A stretch of DNA of 64,000 nucleotides from SIG565 sp045613385 (GCA_045613385.1 JAZLAW010000001.1:93635-157634); one strand, 5' to 3'. Shown: positions 34,922 through 43,809, counted from the first letter of the stretch. Numbers and translations: made by a program. The notes: generated from the sequence alone by a model not told the origin.

Positions 34922-35643
34922 TATTTTTTCAATTCCCTTTTATAAATAAATTTTTCGAACAATTTAATTCTCTTAAATCCAAGCATATATGAAATTTGTG
35001 CTATAATGGGCGGGAAAACCAGAACTGTTAAACCAAGTAACAGTTGAACCCACGAAATGCTGTCCGTAGAGCTTGTTTTTTGTCCGAATATAGCGTTAAT
35101 AAGCGTGAACGTCTGATAGCTCATAAATCTGAAAAGTGAGTACCAGGAACCACTAATCACTCCTAATTTGGCAATAACGGCTATTATCCAGGCCACAAAA
35201 CTTGGCACAACCGTTAAAAGTCCGATTTTAAGTCCGCGTAACTTATCGGGTTCCATATGATTAAAGTTTACAAGATTAGCGTCCGAATCACCTAATTTAT
35301 AAAGTGAACTGTAAATAAAAGCTATTGTCACAAGTCCGCCTATTGCCTGACCTGTAACATCTGTAAAAATCTTACCGCCACCGTTTACCTCCGACCTTAA
35401 GGGAACGGTAGAAATCTTAATGCCTTCGGCTTCCAACTCGGCGCGTCTTACATCTTCGCCTTCACTATAATAGTAGTGATATAGAACTTCATTATTTTCT
35501 TCAGTATATGCAGTATAACCCACAACCGATGTAAAAGCGCCGGTTGCAACAACTGTCAATGATAAATATACAAAAAAAGTGATAATTGCAGAAATATAAT
35601 ATCTTATACTGTTTGAAGCTGCAATCTTAATATTAGCTCTCAT
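34921..35643 (-). CDS. Membrane protein of unknown function
   Basis: I do not recognise this gene. About 240 residues. An N-terminal transmembrane helix (about 13-40) is followed by a ~60-residue hydrophilic loop rich in Glu/Tyr (YTEENNEVLYHYYYSEGEDVR quoted in part), then three or four further helices from about residue 90 on, and a basic C-terminus (KLFEKFIYKRELKK). I start at ATG 35643, preceded by a GGGGG-type ribosome site; the in-frame extension upstream is AT-rich without a site. It is coupled to the YesL-like gene, with which it shares one base. Confidence 0.7.
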   Translation of the reverse strand: MRANIKIAASNSIRYYISAIITFFVYLSLTVVATGAFTSVVGYTAYTEENNEVLYHYYYSEGEDVRRAELEAEGIKISTVPLRSEVNGGGKIFTDVTGQAIGGLVTIAFIYSSLYKLGDSDANLVNFNHMEPDKLRGLKIGLLTVVPSFVAWIIAVIAKLGVISGSWYSLFRFMSYQTFTLINAIFGQKTSSTDSISWVQLLLGLTVLVFPPIIAQISYMLGFKRIKLFEKFIYKRELKK

Positions 35644-35730
35644 AATAACCCCCACTTTCCATAAAATTATATTATATACGAAATAAAAAAGCAAGTATTT
35701 ATAAAAATACCTGCTATAATTCACAAATTA

Positions 35731-36006
35731 TTAAAAAATAACAAATGCTGCTATCCCTAACATAATAACAACTGCGGCACCGATACACAAAAATCTTATG
35801 AGTTTTCTTTTTCTATAAATATTTCTTATATTGGCCGTGTTTTTTAAATCCGGATAATATTCATTTATTATTCTATCGGCCTCTGCTTTAAGTTGCCGTG
35901 TGCCAATGTTTCCATATTCCGGAGTTACAAAAAATATAACTTTTTCGAAAAAATTACTACCTGTATCATTAATTTCAATTACGGTACGATTAATACCCCT
36001 AACCAT
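35731..36006 (-). CDS. Small hypothetical protein with C-terminal membrane anchor
   Basis: I do not recognise this gene. It encodes 91 residues: a soluble N-terminal half (GINRTVIEINDTGSNFFEKV, then a segment with Arg and Glu), a basic stretch IRNIYRKRKLIRF, and one transmembrane helix at the C-terminus (about 72-91). The pattern fits a tail-anchored cytoplasmic protein. An AGGTGGTG ribosome site precedes the ATG, supporting that it is translated. It lies 87 bases upstream of the unknown membrane protein, probably in the same transcript. Confidence 0.65.
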   Translation of the reverse strand: MVRGINRTVIEINDTGSNFFEKVIFFVTPEYGNIGTRQLKAEADRIINEYYPDLKNTANIRNIYRKRKLIRFLCIGAAVVIMLGIAAFVIF

Positions 36007-36167
36007 TAAAGCACCACCTATTAGATTGATACTAAAAGTGTTGACAAATCCAAACTTTTTATTCAGGTTGACATAAAATTGTTGAAAACTCGGTGGAAAA
36101 GTGGAAAAAACCCCTTAAAACAGGCAAAAAGTTATTAACATTTCGACAAATTTCGAGTTATGTAAAG

Positions 36168-36854
36168 TTATTTTTCACTTTTTCCTGTTAAAAATGCTAT
36201 ACTTCTTTCAACTGAATCTTTGGAATTTTCCCAATCGCAACTGTCGGCATCGGTATGATAATTATACATTTTGCAGTAGTTACCAAGGTCGCTTGAAATT
36301 TTCGAAATACTGTTTTCTGTAATTCTTGTTATATTCTTCAAAAACTCATCGCCATAGCGTTTCATTTTTTTATTGCTTGATGATACGAGCATCTCAAAAT
36401 GCGGCATACAAAACTTTTCTTGAGCATTAAATAAATCTCTGAAATCTTTCTCCGTTTCGTAACAACGGTATATGGTTTCAATCATTCTTTCCATACCCCA
36501 ATTAATTTTCTGACAAATAAAACAACCATCTGATATCTGATGTGCTCGTTTAGCTTTGCTTATGGCATTTGCAAACAATCCTCCCGAAAAGACTTCCTTT
36601 TTAACACTATCCATATGAGTCTGCAACATCAAAGCCAGTGCAAGTCTGCCGCGGTGGTTAAGCATTTTTTCATAATGCTCGGGACAAAAGCCCACCTTAT
36701 TTGTCTCAATTCTCACATCTGGTTCCATCATTGCCGCGCCCATAATATAATCAACAATATGGTCTTCAACAGTCTTTTTCATCCGGCAAATAGGACAACC
36801 GTCATTCTTTTCAAAAACTTCACTGACCGGTATGGTACAAATATCATCTCTCAT
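36168..36854 (-). CDS. DUF6062-like Cys/His protein with internal duplication
   Basis: A 228-residue protein of unknown function. Two similar modules are visible: Cys20-x2-Cys23 (GCPIC) with Cys57-x2-His60 (FCPEH), and Cys111-x2-Cys114 (GCFIC) with Cys149-x2-His152 (FCMPH). Each has a ~35-residue helical spacer, suggesting a duplicated metal-binding unit, probably zinc. It resembles proteins annotated DUF6062 in gut Clostridia. It is monocistronic on the minus strand and divergent from the glycosylase gene. The biochemical role is unknown. Confidence 0.78.
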   Translation of the reverse strand: MRDDICTIPVSEVFEKNDGCPICRMKKTVEDHIVDYIMGAAMMEPDVRIETNKVGFCPEHYEKMLNHRGRLALALMLQTHMDSVKKEVFSGGLFANAISKAKRAHQISDGCFICQKINWGMERMIETIYRCYETEKDFRDLFNAQEKFCMPHFEMLVSSSNKKMKRYGDEFLKNITRITENSISKISSDLGNYCKMYNYHTDADSCDWENSKDSVERSIAFLTGKSEK

Positions 36855-36929
36855 TTTTTATCAACTCCACTTGTGATTATACTACATTTATGTTAAAATT
36901 AAAACATAATTTTTTAAGGTGTGTTTTTA

Positions 36930-37757
36930 TTGAATATAATTTTTGAAAACAATAATGTTACTATTGAAAATATCGAAAATTTTAATCTTTCCCAGATTCT
37001 TGACTGCGGTCAGGCTTTTCGTTGGCGTAATACATCCGAGAATACCTGGGAAGGTATCGCTTTTGGCAGATATTTAAAAATTTCTCAAACCGAAACCACT
37101 ATTTGCTTTTTTGATACTACAATGGACGATTTTAATAACATATGGAAAAGTTATTTTGATGTCGAACGTGATTACGGTTTAATCGTGAACTCTTTAAGTG
37201 GTAATAATATTCTTAAATCTGCCGCTAACTTTGGAAAAGGTATAAGAATTTTAAGACAGGATTCCTGGGAAGCGTTATGCTCGTTTATAATTTCGCAAAA
37301 CAATAATATTCCGCGTATAAAGGGAATAATCGAAAGACTTTGCGAAAATTTCGGTGACAAAATTAATGGCGGCTATGCCTTCCCAACTGCTGACAAAATT
37401 TCTACACTTTCATTGGAAGATTTGGCGGTTTTGCGAAGCGGTTTCAGAGCAAAATACATACTTGATGCAGCTAAAAAGGTAGCAAGTGGTGAAATTGATT
37501 TAAATAAAATTGCAAAGCTACCTACCGATAGCGCACGTTTGGAACTTACCAAAATATACGGTGTTGGTGAAAAAGTTGCCGACTGCACTCTGCTTTACGG
37601 GATGGGACACATTAATGCCTTTCCAAAGGATGTTTGGATTAAAAGGGCTATCAACGTATTATTTGGTGGCGAATTAAAGGAATCTGAGTGTGATTATGCA
37701 GGTATTATTCAACAATACATTTTCTTTTACGCAAGGGAAACAAAATTAGATATATAA
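36930..37757 (+). CDS. 8-oxoguanine DNA glycosylase (OGG1-type)
   Basis: Base-excision repair enzyme of the HhH-GPD superfamily that removes oxidised guanine and cuts the AP site. The 275-residue protein has the N-terminal OGG domain (QILDCGQAFRWR, WEGIAFGRYLKI), CSFIISQNNNIPRIKGIIERLCENFG in the helical domain, the hairpin motif IYGVGEKVADC with the Schiff-base lysine (about Lys215), and FPKDVWIKRA with catalytic Asp (about 234). I favour TTG 36930 as start because AAGGTG lies eight to nine bases upstream; GTG 36921 overlaps that site. Monocistronic with its own terminator. Confidence 0.92.
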   Translation: MNIIFENNNVTIENIENFNLSQILDCGQAFRWRNTSENTWEGIAFGRYLKISQTETTICFFDTTMDDFNNIWKSYFDVERDYGLIVNSLSGNNILKSAANFGKGIRILRQDSWEALCSFIISQNNNIPRIKGIIERLCENFGDKINGGYAFPTADKISTLSLEDLAVLRSGFRAKYILDAAKKVASGEIDLNKIAKLPTDSARLELTKIYGVGEKVADCTLLYGMGHINAFPKDVWIKRAINVLFGGELKESECDYAGIIQQYIFFYARETKLDI

Positions 37758-37793
37758 AAAGAACTAACGGTAAAATCCGTTAGTTCTTTTTTT
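37756..37793. terminator. Bidirectional terminator
   Basis: AAAGAACTAACGG pairs perfectly with CCGTTAGTTCTTT around six bases, followed by a T run. It separates convergent genes. Confidence 0.9.
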
Positions 37794-39423
37794 AATCCAG
37801 CGCATATCCTAAATACAGTTTCTCTGGTAATATTTCTGACATTTCCCTGTTGCATAATAGCATACCGTTCTTTTCTTCCGGTGAGTTTATATATCCCTCA
37901 TATTCTATAGTATTATAAAAGCTACATATCGCCGTCAAAAATTCTTCGTACGGCTTTTTATATAGAAGTTCATATAATTTCACCTTTTGGTCTATTAAGT
38001 CTGTAATGGCAAAAAATGACGGATTTTCAATATCATCAGTAAAGACATAGTAAAAACTACACACCAGCTCATCAGCCTTTGGGGAAAGTATCGCCGAATT
38101 TTCAGCCAAAAAGGTTTCTCTTATCTGCCTTAATAATTTGCTATCGGTAATTTTTATGGGTCTAATACCACTTTCAAGGGTATCTGAAATCCCGGAAATT
38201 TTCTTATTAAAAAATCGCGGCACATACCCCGCTTTCGAATAATATCCGTACAAAGTTTCACTGGCAGGTTTTAAAAACAGAATGTCATTATTTTCCGCAG
38301 CAATAGAAAGAAGCTCTCGCATAAATCCGCGGGAACGATACTTTTCATCTGTTGCAGCACCGTAAATATAACCTGCCTCCCAACCGCCTACATACGCTTC
38401 AATAACAAATAGCATACTGACAATTTTGTTATCCACATATTTAAAATAAAAATTTTCAGGAAAAAACTTATCAAATAATTTGTTAGCTGTTTCTTCTGTT
38501 TCGTCGGTAAATGTTGACCTATATAACTGTATCGCCTGTTTTTTAAAGCTCTTTGGCAAACATACATATTTATTAAGTATTCTGCAAGGTTTATAGGAAA
38601 GTTTGGCTCTTCTTAAACCTGCAATACCTAAATCGTCTTCCCTGTTAATGTACTTATAGTCGGTTAGTGTTTTTGCAAATTCGCGGTTAATTACAGCGTA
38701 TGCACCTTGATATTCAGGTAGCGCCTTCTCAAAATTAATATCAAAGACTTCATCATTTATCGGCGTACCAAGGCAAAAAGCCACCGCCTTACCTTCTACT
38801 CTTATAATACCTCCGCGCGCGGAGAATTTATCAAAATTCTCCAAAAGCATTTTTAAACCGTCACGGTCGGTAGTAATAGAAGTATTATCATTCTTAAAAT
38901 TATCATTTGCCCACGACAATGATAATTCAAGAATCTCCTCGGTGTTTTCTACGCTTAGTTCTTCAAAAACCCAATCATATTTTCTATCAAACGCTGCTAT
39001 ATGATTTCGTTTTGAATGATATTTTTTGCCACTTAATGTAGCCAAATCTTCAGTTAAATAAATATATTCCGCCGAACTTTCCGATTTAAAAACATCATAC
39101 CGGTTTGCTATGCTTTGGTATGCATCTGCTATCTGGTCTTCATTACAAGAAATTCTTGGCGCGATATTGTTTTCATTGCAATATTCCGTTATTGCTTCAA
39201 TTTTTTGAGGCGTATCCGTTTCACCTGAAAATGTGAAAAATTCTCCGCATTTTTCGCTATATCGGATATAAATCGTGTCATCAACCACGGCGAATGCGGT
39301 TGCATACATATCCGCCCACATAAGTAAATTTGCGGCAGTAAATTCACAAGAGAAACTATTTGATTTTTTTAAGTGAGCTTCTATTATACCAACATTTTCC
39401 TTGGTGATTTTTTCGAATAGCAA
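37792..39423 (-). CDS. DUF2156-like domain fused to GNAT acetyltransferase
   Basis: A 543-residue two-domain protein. Residues 1 to about 295 look like a DUF2156 domain (phosphatidylglycerol lysyltransferase C-terminal type, itself a GNAT-like fold): the segments YHSKRNHIAAFDRKY, LLENFDKFSARGGIIRVEGKAVAFCLG and YINREDDLGIAGLRRAKLSYKPCR are visible. From about 300 on there is a second acetyltransferase-like part with the acetyl-CoA motif EKYRSRGFMREL and YGYYSKAGY, then a ~130-residue tail of unclear type. No transmembrane segments, so it should be cytoplasmic. Substrate unknown. It stands alone, after the clpX terminator. Confidence 0.8.
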   Translation of the reverse strand: MLFEKITKENVGIIEAHLKKSNSFSCEFTAANLLMWADMYATAFAVVDDTIYIRYSEKCGEFFTFSGETDTPQKIEAITEYCNENNIAPRISCNEDQIADAYQSIANRYDVFKSESSAEYIYLTEDLATLSGKKYHSKRNHIAAFDRKYDWVFEELSVENTEEILELSLSWANDNFKNDNTSITTDRDGLKMLLENFDKFSARGGIIRVEGKAVAFCLGTPINDEVFDINFEKALPEYQGAYAVINREFAKTLTDYKYINREDDLGIAGLRRAKLSYKPCRILNKYVCLPKSFKKQAIQLYRSTFTDETEETANKLFDKFFPENFYFKYVDNKIVSMLFVIEAYVGGWEAGYIYGAATDEKYRSRGFMRELLSIAAENNDILFLKPASETLYGYYSKAGYVPRFFNKKISGISDTLESGIRPIKITDSKLLRQIRETFLAENSAILSPKADELVCSFYYVFTDDIENPSFFAITDLIDQKVKLYELLYKKPYEEFLTAICSFYNTIEYEGYINSPEEKNGMLLCNREMSEILPEKLYLGYALD

Positions 39424-39438
39424 AATTTACACTTCCCC

Positions 39439-39471
39439 AAAAAAAGCACGGCAGTCGTACGACCGCCGTGT
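39439..39471 (-). terminator. Terminator after clpX
   Basis: On the minus strand CACGGCGGTC pairs with GACTGCCGTG (one mismatch) around GTAC, followed by CTTTTTTT. Confidence 0.88.
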
Positions 39472-39473
39472 TA

Positions 39474-40736
39474 TTATACAGCCTTGTTTCCTCGGCGCTC
39501 TATTATAGGTTTACCGCCATCTACGGCATCCTTTGTTATAACGATTTTTTTGACAGAATTATCCGATGGGATTTCAAACATAAGCTCCTTTAAGGTATCT
39601 TCAATAATTGAACGAAGTCCTCTGGCGCCGGTTTTACGCTCAATCGCCTTATCGGCAATAGCCTCAAGGGCCGCTCTCTCAAATTCAAGTTTTACATTAT
39701 CCATTTCAAATAAAATCTGATACTGCTTAACAACTGAATTTTTAGGCTCGGTCATTATTTCTATCAAGGTATCCCTATCAAGACCTTTAAGCGCAGTTAT
39801 GACCGGCAGACGACCTACAAGCTCGGGAATCATACCGAATTTTACAAGGTCGTGCGGCGTAGCTTTAGAAGAATCTGTATCGCGTTCTATATCGGCTTTT
39901 GATTTTATCTGTGCACCAAAGCCAACATTTCCGCCGCCAACTCTGCGTTCTATAACTTTTTCAAGCCCATCAAATGCACCCGCGCAAATAAACAGGATGT
40001 TCGTTGTATCAATAGTGATAAATTCTTGTTGTGGATGCTTTCTTCCACCTTGAGGCGGAACATTGGCTACAGTTCCTTCAAGTATTTTAAGCAATGCCTG
40101 TTGTACACCTTCACCACTCACATCACGAGTTATTGATGTATTTTCAGATTTACGGGCAATTTTGTCAATTTCATCAACATAAATAATGCCGCGTTCTGCC
40201 TTTTCGATATCGAAATCTGCCGCTTGTATTAAGCGAAGTAGGATATTTTCAACATCTTCACCAACATAACCTGCTTCGGTAAGTGTGGTTGCATCGGTAA
40301 TTGCTATCGGAACATCGATAATCTTCGCAAGTGTCTGCGCAAGTAATGTTTTTCCAACACCCGTGGGCCCTAAAAGGACAACATTACTTTTATTAAGCTC
40401 AACATCGCTATCAGTATTTTTAAAAATACGTTTATAATGATTATAAACTGCAACTGAAAGAGTTTTTTTAGCATCTTCCTGTCCGATAACGTACTCATCA
40501 AGTTTTTTCTTGATTTCTATCGGTGTAGGTAAAACAAATTCTTTTTCTTTCTTCTTTTTTGATGAATTCTTTTTAGCACTGACAAACTCATCATCATTCA
40601 TTAAAAGAGAATTACAAAAAGAAATGCAACCGTCACAGATAAATACACCCGGACCTTCAATAAGTCTTACTGCTTCATCCTGTGTTTTACCACAGAATGA
40701 ACAGCAGACCGGCTTGTTATTATCTTTGGTTGACAT
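39474..40736 (-). CDS. clpX: ATP-dependent Clp protease ATP-binding subunit ClpX
   Basis: AAA+ unfoldase that feeds substrates to ClpP. The 420-residue protein has the N-terminal zinc domain (CSFC, then CDGC; Cys12, Cys15, Cys34, Cys37), Walker A GPTGVGKT at 123-130, Walker B IIYVDEIDKIA, pore loop GYVGEDV, the IGF-type loop region, and RNVIGFGA-equivalent VGFGAQI. An AGGAG ribosome site precedes the ATG. It follows clpP by eight bases and is last in the tig-clpP-clpX unit, the common bacterial order. Confidence 0.98.
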   Translation of the reverse strand: MSTKDNNKPVCCSFCGKTQDEAVRLIEGPGVFICDGCISFCNSLLMNDDEFVSAKKNSSKKKKEKEFVLPTPIEIKKKLDEYVIGQEDAKKTLSVAVYNHYKRIFKNTDSDVELNKSNVVLLGPTGVGKTLLAQTLAKIIDVPIAITDATTLTEAGYVGEDVENILLRLIQAADFDIEKAERGIIYVDEIDKIARKSENTSITRDVSGEGVQQALLKILEGTVANVPPQGGRKHPQQEFITIDTTNILFICAGAFDGLEKVIERRVGGGNVGFGAQIKSKADIERDTDSSKATPHDLVKFGMIPELVGRLPVITALKGLDRDTLIEIMTEPKNSVVKQYQILFEMDNVKLEFERAALEAIADKAIERKTGARGLRSIIEDTLKELMFEIPSDNSVKKIVITKDAVDGGKPIIERRGNKAV

Positions 40737-40744
40737 ATTTACTC

Positions 40745-41332
40745 CTATCTCTGGGTGATAACCTTATCAACCAATCCGTACTCTGCGGCCTCGACAGCCG
40801 ACATAAAGTTATCGCGTTCTGTATCGCGCTCAATATCCGAAAGCGGACGACCGGTATTTTCAGCTAATATCTTATTGAGTTTTTCTCTTGTCTTTTCAAT
40901 GTGACGAGCGTGAATAAGAATATCTGTAGCCTGACCTTCAGCCGCACCTAAAGGTTGATGAATCATTATTTCGCTGTTAGGTAAAGCGAAACGCTTACCC
41001 TTTGTACCAGACGACAAAAGAAATGCGCCCATACTTGCGGCCATACCCATACAAATGGTACTTACATCGCACTTAATGTACTGCATTGTATCATAAATAG
41101 CCATACCGGCAGAAACAGAACCACCCGGACTATTAATATAGAAATTAATATCTTTATCGGGGTCCTGAGCTTCAAGATAAAGCATCTGAGCAATAACTAA
41201 ACTTGCCGTAGTATCGTTAACCTGGTCGCAAAGCATAACTATACGGTCATTAAGCAAACGCGAAAAAATATCATAAGAGCGTTCGCCTCTACTTGTCTGC
41301 TCGACAACATAAGGAATAAAACTCATATCCAT
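40745..41332 (-). CDS. clpP: ATP-dependent Clp protease proteolytic subunit ClpP
   Basis: Serine protease that forms the tetradecameric degradation chamber. The 195-residue protein has the catalytic triad Ser100 (MGMAASMGAFLL), His125 (MIHQPLG) and Asp174 (ERDNF), plus the INSPGGSVSAGMAIYD strand. GGAGG precedes the ATG. Followed by clpX after eight bases and preceded by tig 54 bases upstream. No CtsR-type direct-repeat operator was recognised upstream. Confidence 0.98.
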   Translation of the reverse strand: MDMSFIPYVVEQTSRGERSYDIFSRLLNDRIVMLCDQVNDTTASLVIAQMLYLEAQDPDKDINFYINSPGGSVSAGMAIYDTMQYIKCDVSTICMGMAASMGAFLLSSGTKGKRFALPNSEIMIHQPLGAAEGQATDILIHARHIEKTREKLNKILAENTGRPLSDIERDTERDNFMSAVEAAEYGLVDKVITQR

Positions 41333-41386
41333 AAACTTATACCTCCGTACAACTCATTATTAACAAATATTACGATTTATAAACGA

Positions 41387-42724
41387 TTATTCTGCTTTTT
41401 CTTCAGCTTTTTTTGTAGTTTTCTTTGCAGCTGTTTTCTTAGCTTCGGTAACTACTGCACTTGCCTTTACCAAATCGATTGCTTTGTTTACTGCCAAATC
41501 TGCTGCTATTTCAGATGAAGGCACTGCTTTCTTAACCTGTTCCACAGAAATATTGTAATCATTAGCCATTTTTTCAATCTGTGCTTCAATTTCTTCTTCA
41601 GTGGGAACAATATTTTCAAGCTCAACAATCTTTTCAAGAGCTAAACGCATTTTAACCTGTTTTTCAGCTTGAGGACGGAACGTCTTTTCAAATTCTGCCA
41701 TGTCCGAACCGGTATATTTAATATAAGTATTGATATCCATACCCTGCATCTGAAGACGATATGCAAAATCCTGTACCATCTGCTTAACACGATTTGTAAT
41801 CATAGCTTCAGGTATTTCAGCAGTCATACCGTCAACAATCTTATCAACGATAGCATTTTCAGTCTGCTCTTCAGCAACCTTCTTCTTACGGTCAAGCGCC
41901 TTGGCTTTAATATCCTTCTTGAGTTCATCAAGAGTATCAAATTCGCTTACATCCTTGGCAAACTCATCATCAATAGCCGGTAATTCGCGCTTCTTGATTT
42001 CGTGGAGTTTTACTTTAAATACCGCAGGTTTACCGGCAAGTTCTTCTGCCTGATATTCTTCGGGGAAGGAAACGTTTACATCAAATTCTTCACCGATGCT
42101 ATGACCCGCAACCTGTTCCTCAAAACCTGGGATGAACTGGCCTGAGCCAAGAGCCAAAGAGAAAGCTTCGCCCTTACCGCCATCAAATGCCTTATCATCA
42201 ATAAAGCCTTCAAAGTCAATAACTGCGGTATCACCCATCTCTGCGGCGCGGTCTTCTACAGATATCATTCTTGCGTTACGTTCTGCAAGTCTGTTAAGTT
42301 CTTCTGTAACTTCTTTAGCAGAAACAGAAACTGAAGCCTTTTCAACTTCTATACCTTTATAGTTGGCGAGTGCAACTTCAGGATAAACAGTGATTGTTAC
42401 CTTGAATTCAACGCCTTCTTTGCCAATAGAAATCATATCGAAATCAATTTTGTCATCTACAAATTTAAGACCGGCTTCTTTGATTGCACCTTCTACAGCT
42501 TCCGGATAAAGAATATCTAAAGCATCTTCATAGAAAACACTTTCACCATACATTTTTTCAATAAAGTTTTTGGGTGCTTTACCCTTGCGGAATCCGGGAA
42601 CAGAAATATTTTTAGCATTTTTACGATATGCTGCATTAATAGCCTCTGCAAATTTTCCCCCGTCAATACTGATTTCGAGTTCATACCTATTGGTATCAAC
42701 CTTTTTTGATGCTTTTAAACTCAT
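41387..42724 (-). CDS. tig: Trigger factor
   Basis: Ribosome-associated chaperone with peptidyl-prolyl isomerase activity. The 445-residue protein shows the ribosome-docking signature FRKGKAPKNFIEK near residues 45-57, an FKBP-type domain (GDTAVIDFEGFIDDKAFDGGKGE) around 150-235, and the long helical C-terminal arms, ending in a Lys/Ala-rich tail. I start at ATG 42724 because GGAGG lies about ten bases upstream; the track-style longer start overlaps that site. First gene of tig-clpP-clpX. Confidence 0.97.
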   Translation of the reverse strand: MSLKASKKVDTNRYELEISIDGGKFAEAINAAYRKNAKNISVPGFRKGKAPKNFIEKMYGESVFYEDALDILYPEAVEGAIKEAGLKFVDDKIDFDMISIGKEGVEFKVTITVYPEVALANYKGIEVEKASVSVSAKEVTEELNRLAERNARMISVEDRAAEMGDTAVIDFEGFIDDKAFDGGKGEAFSLALGSGQFIPGFEEQVAGHSIGEEFDVNVSFPEEYQAEELAGKPAVFKVKLHEIKKRELPAIDDEFAKDVSEFDTLDELKKDIKAKALDRKKKVAEEQTENAIVDKIVDGMTAEIPEAMITNRVKQMVQDFAYRLQMQGMDINTYIKYTGSDMAEFEKTFRPQAEKQVKMRLALEKIVELENIVPTEEEIEAQIEKMANDYNISVEQVKKAVPSSEIAADLAVNKAIDLVKASAVVTEAKKTAAKKTTKKAEEKAE

Positions 42725-42830
42725 TTTTATTATACCTCCGTACAATTTGTCTCATAATAATATAACATAAGTGTGAAAATTTTTCCACCTATTTTTTTAA
42801 AAAAAAGAAAATTATTTTAATTTAACCAAA

Positions 42831-43511
42831 TTATGTGATTTTTACAGGTGTAAAATCTACACAATCGCACGATACAAGTTTAAATTCAATACCATCATAT
42901 TCACGTACCGCATTATTAAAACCGCTACCGTGAATATGTCCGTGATAAACCTTTTTGATACCATACTCTTTAAGAACCGAAAGAATTTCTTCACACACAA
43001 ATTCGCCGTATACCGGTGGATAGTGAAGAAATACTGCAATGTTTTCGCTTAATTTAACGGCACTTTCCAAAGACGTTTTTAGTCTGCCTACTTCCCTGTT
43101 CATTACCTTCATATCGGTTTCTTTAGCATCATAGAACCAACCACGTGTTCCGCAAACTGCGAAATCATCAACTAAAAAAGCATTGTTAAAAAGAATTTTA
43201 ACGGTATTTATTCCGTTATTTAGTAAAAATTCTTCTGTTTTTTTCTTGGTTTGCCACCAAAGGTCGTGATTTCCTTTAAGGATGATTTTATTTCCGTTTA
43301 ATTCATTCAAAAATTTGAAATCAAGTAAAGTCTCTTCAAGTTTTAATCCCCAAGAAAAATCACCAGGTAAAACAACTGTGTCTTCTTTTTTTACCAATCT
43401 GTTCCAACGCGATTTTAATTTTTCGGTGTGATTTTCCCAGCCTTTGAAAATATTCATAGGTTTATCAGTACCGAAAGACAAATGCAAATCGGATATTGTA
43501 TATAAAGCCAA
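42831..43511 (-). CDS. Calcineurin-like metallophosphoesterase
   Basis: A 226-residue metallophosphoesterase. The metal-binding motifs run in order: ISDLHLSFG (D-x-H), VLPGDFSWG (GD), LKGNHDLWW (GNHD), FLHYPPVYG (H) and YHGHIHGSG (GHxH). I start at TTG 43511 (ALYTISDLHLS), which is correctly spaced from AAAGGCGG; the upstream TTG would begin on that site. Such proteins hydrolyse phosphomonoesters, diesters or nucleotides; the substrate is not determined. Divergent from the DUF1540 miniprotein. Confidence 0.9.
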   Translation of the reverse strand: MALYTISDLHLSFGTDKPMNIFKGWENHTEKLKSRWNRLVKKEDTVVLPGDFSWGLKLEETLLDFKFLNELNGNKIILKGNHDLWWQTKKKTEEFLLNNGINTVKILFNNAFLVDDFAVCGTRGWFYDAKETDMKVMNREVGRLKTSLESAVKLSENIAVFLHYPPVYGEFVCEEILSVLKEYGIKKVYHGHIHGSGFNNAVREYDGIEFKLVSCDCVDFTPVKIT

Positions 43512-43601
43512 AAAAATCAACCGCCTTTCTTTTGAATATCGCTTTTTATTTGGGAATAATAAAAGTGACCAATTCGGTCAATATATTTAAGGAGTTAAGA
43601 A

Positions 43602-43769
43602 ATGTCAGACAACAAAATCAATGGTATAGTATGTAACGTAGAAAACTGCAAGTACCACGCAAAAGATGACACTTGCGATGCGGGTTGCATCAAGGTTTCT
43701 TGCTATGATGAAAACAACTGTAAAGACTGCAGTATCCATTACTGTAAAACCTATACCGAAAAAAATTAA
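43602..43769 (+). CDS. DUF1540 Cys-rich miniprotein
   Basis: A 55-residue protein: MSDNKINGIVCNVENCKYH, then a Cys/Asp-rich stretch with DTCDAGCIKVSC, NNCKDCSIHYCKTY. It matches the DUF1540 pattern (V-x-C-x-V-x-x-C-x-Y-H ... C-x-A ... I-x-V ... C). With nine Cys and two His it should bind metal or form clusters. AAGGAG precedes the ATG by about seven bases and a perfect terminator follows, so it is a real single-gene unit. Function unknown; some relatives are spore- or redox-associated, which is only a hint here. Confidence 0.85.
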   Translation: MSDNKINGIVCNVENCKYHAKDDTCDAGCIKVSCYDENNCKDCSIHYCKTYTEKN

Positions 43770-43774
43770 CTCAA

Positions 43775-43804
43775 AGTAAAACCCTGCATTTGCAGGGTTT
43801 TACT
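43775..43804. terminator. Bidirectional terminator
   Basis: Perfect 14-base arms AGTAAAACCCTGCA and TGCAGGGTTTTACT around TT, between the convergent DUF1540 gene and thrC. Confidence 0.93.
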
Positions 43805-43809
43805 ATATA

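Noticed and set aside
36007..36167. Replication origin
   Set aside because: Only loose DnaA-box-like words; no dnaA/dnaN genes and no clear AT-rich unwinding element.
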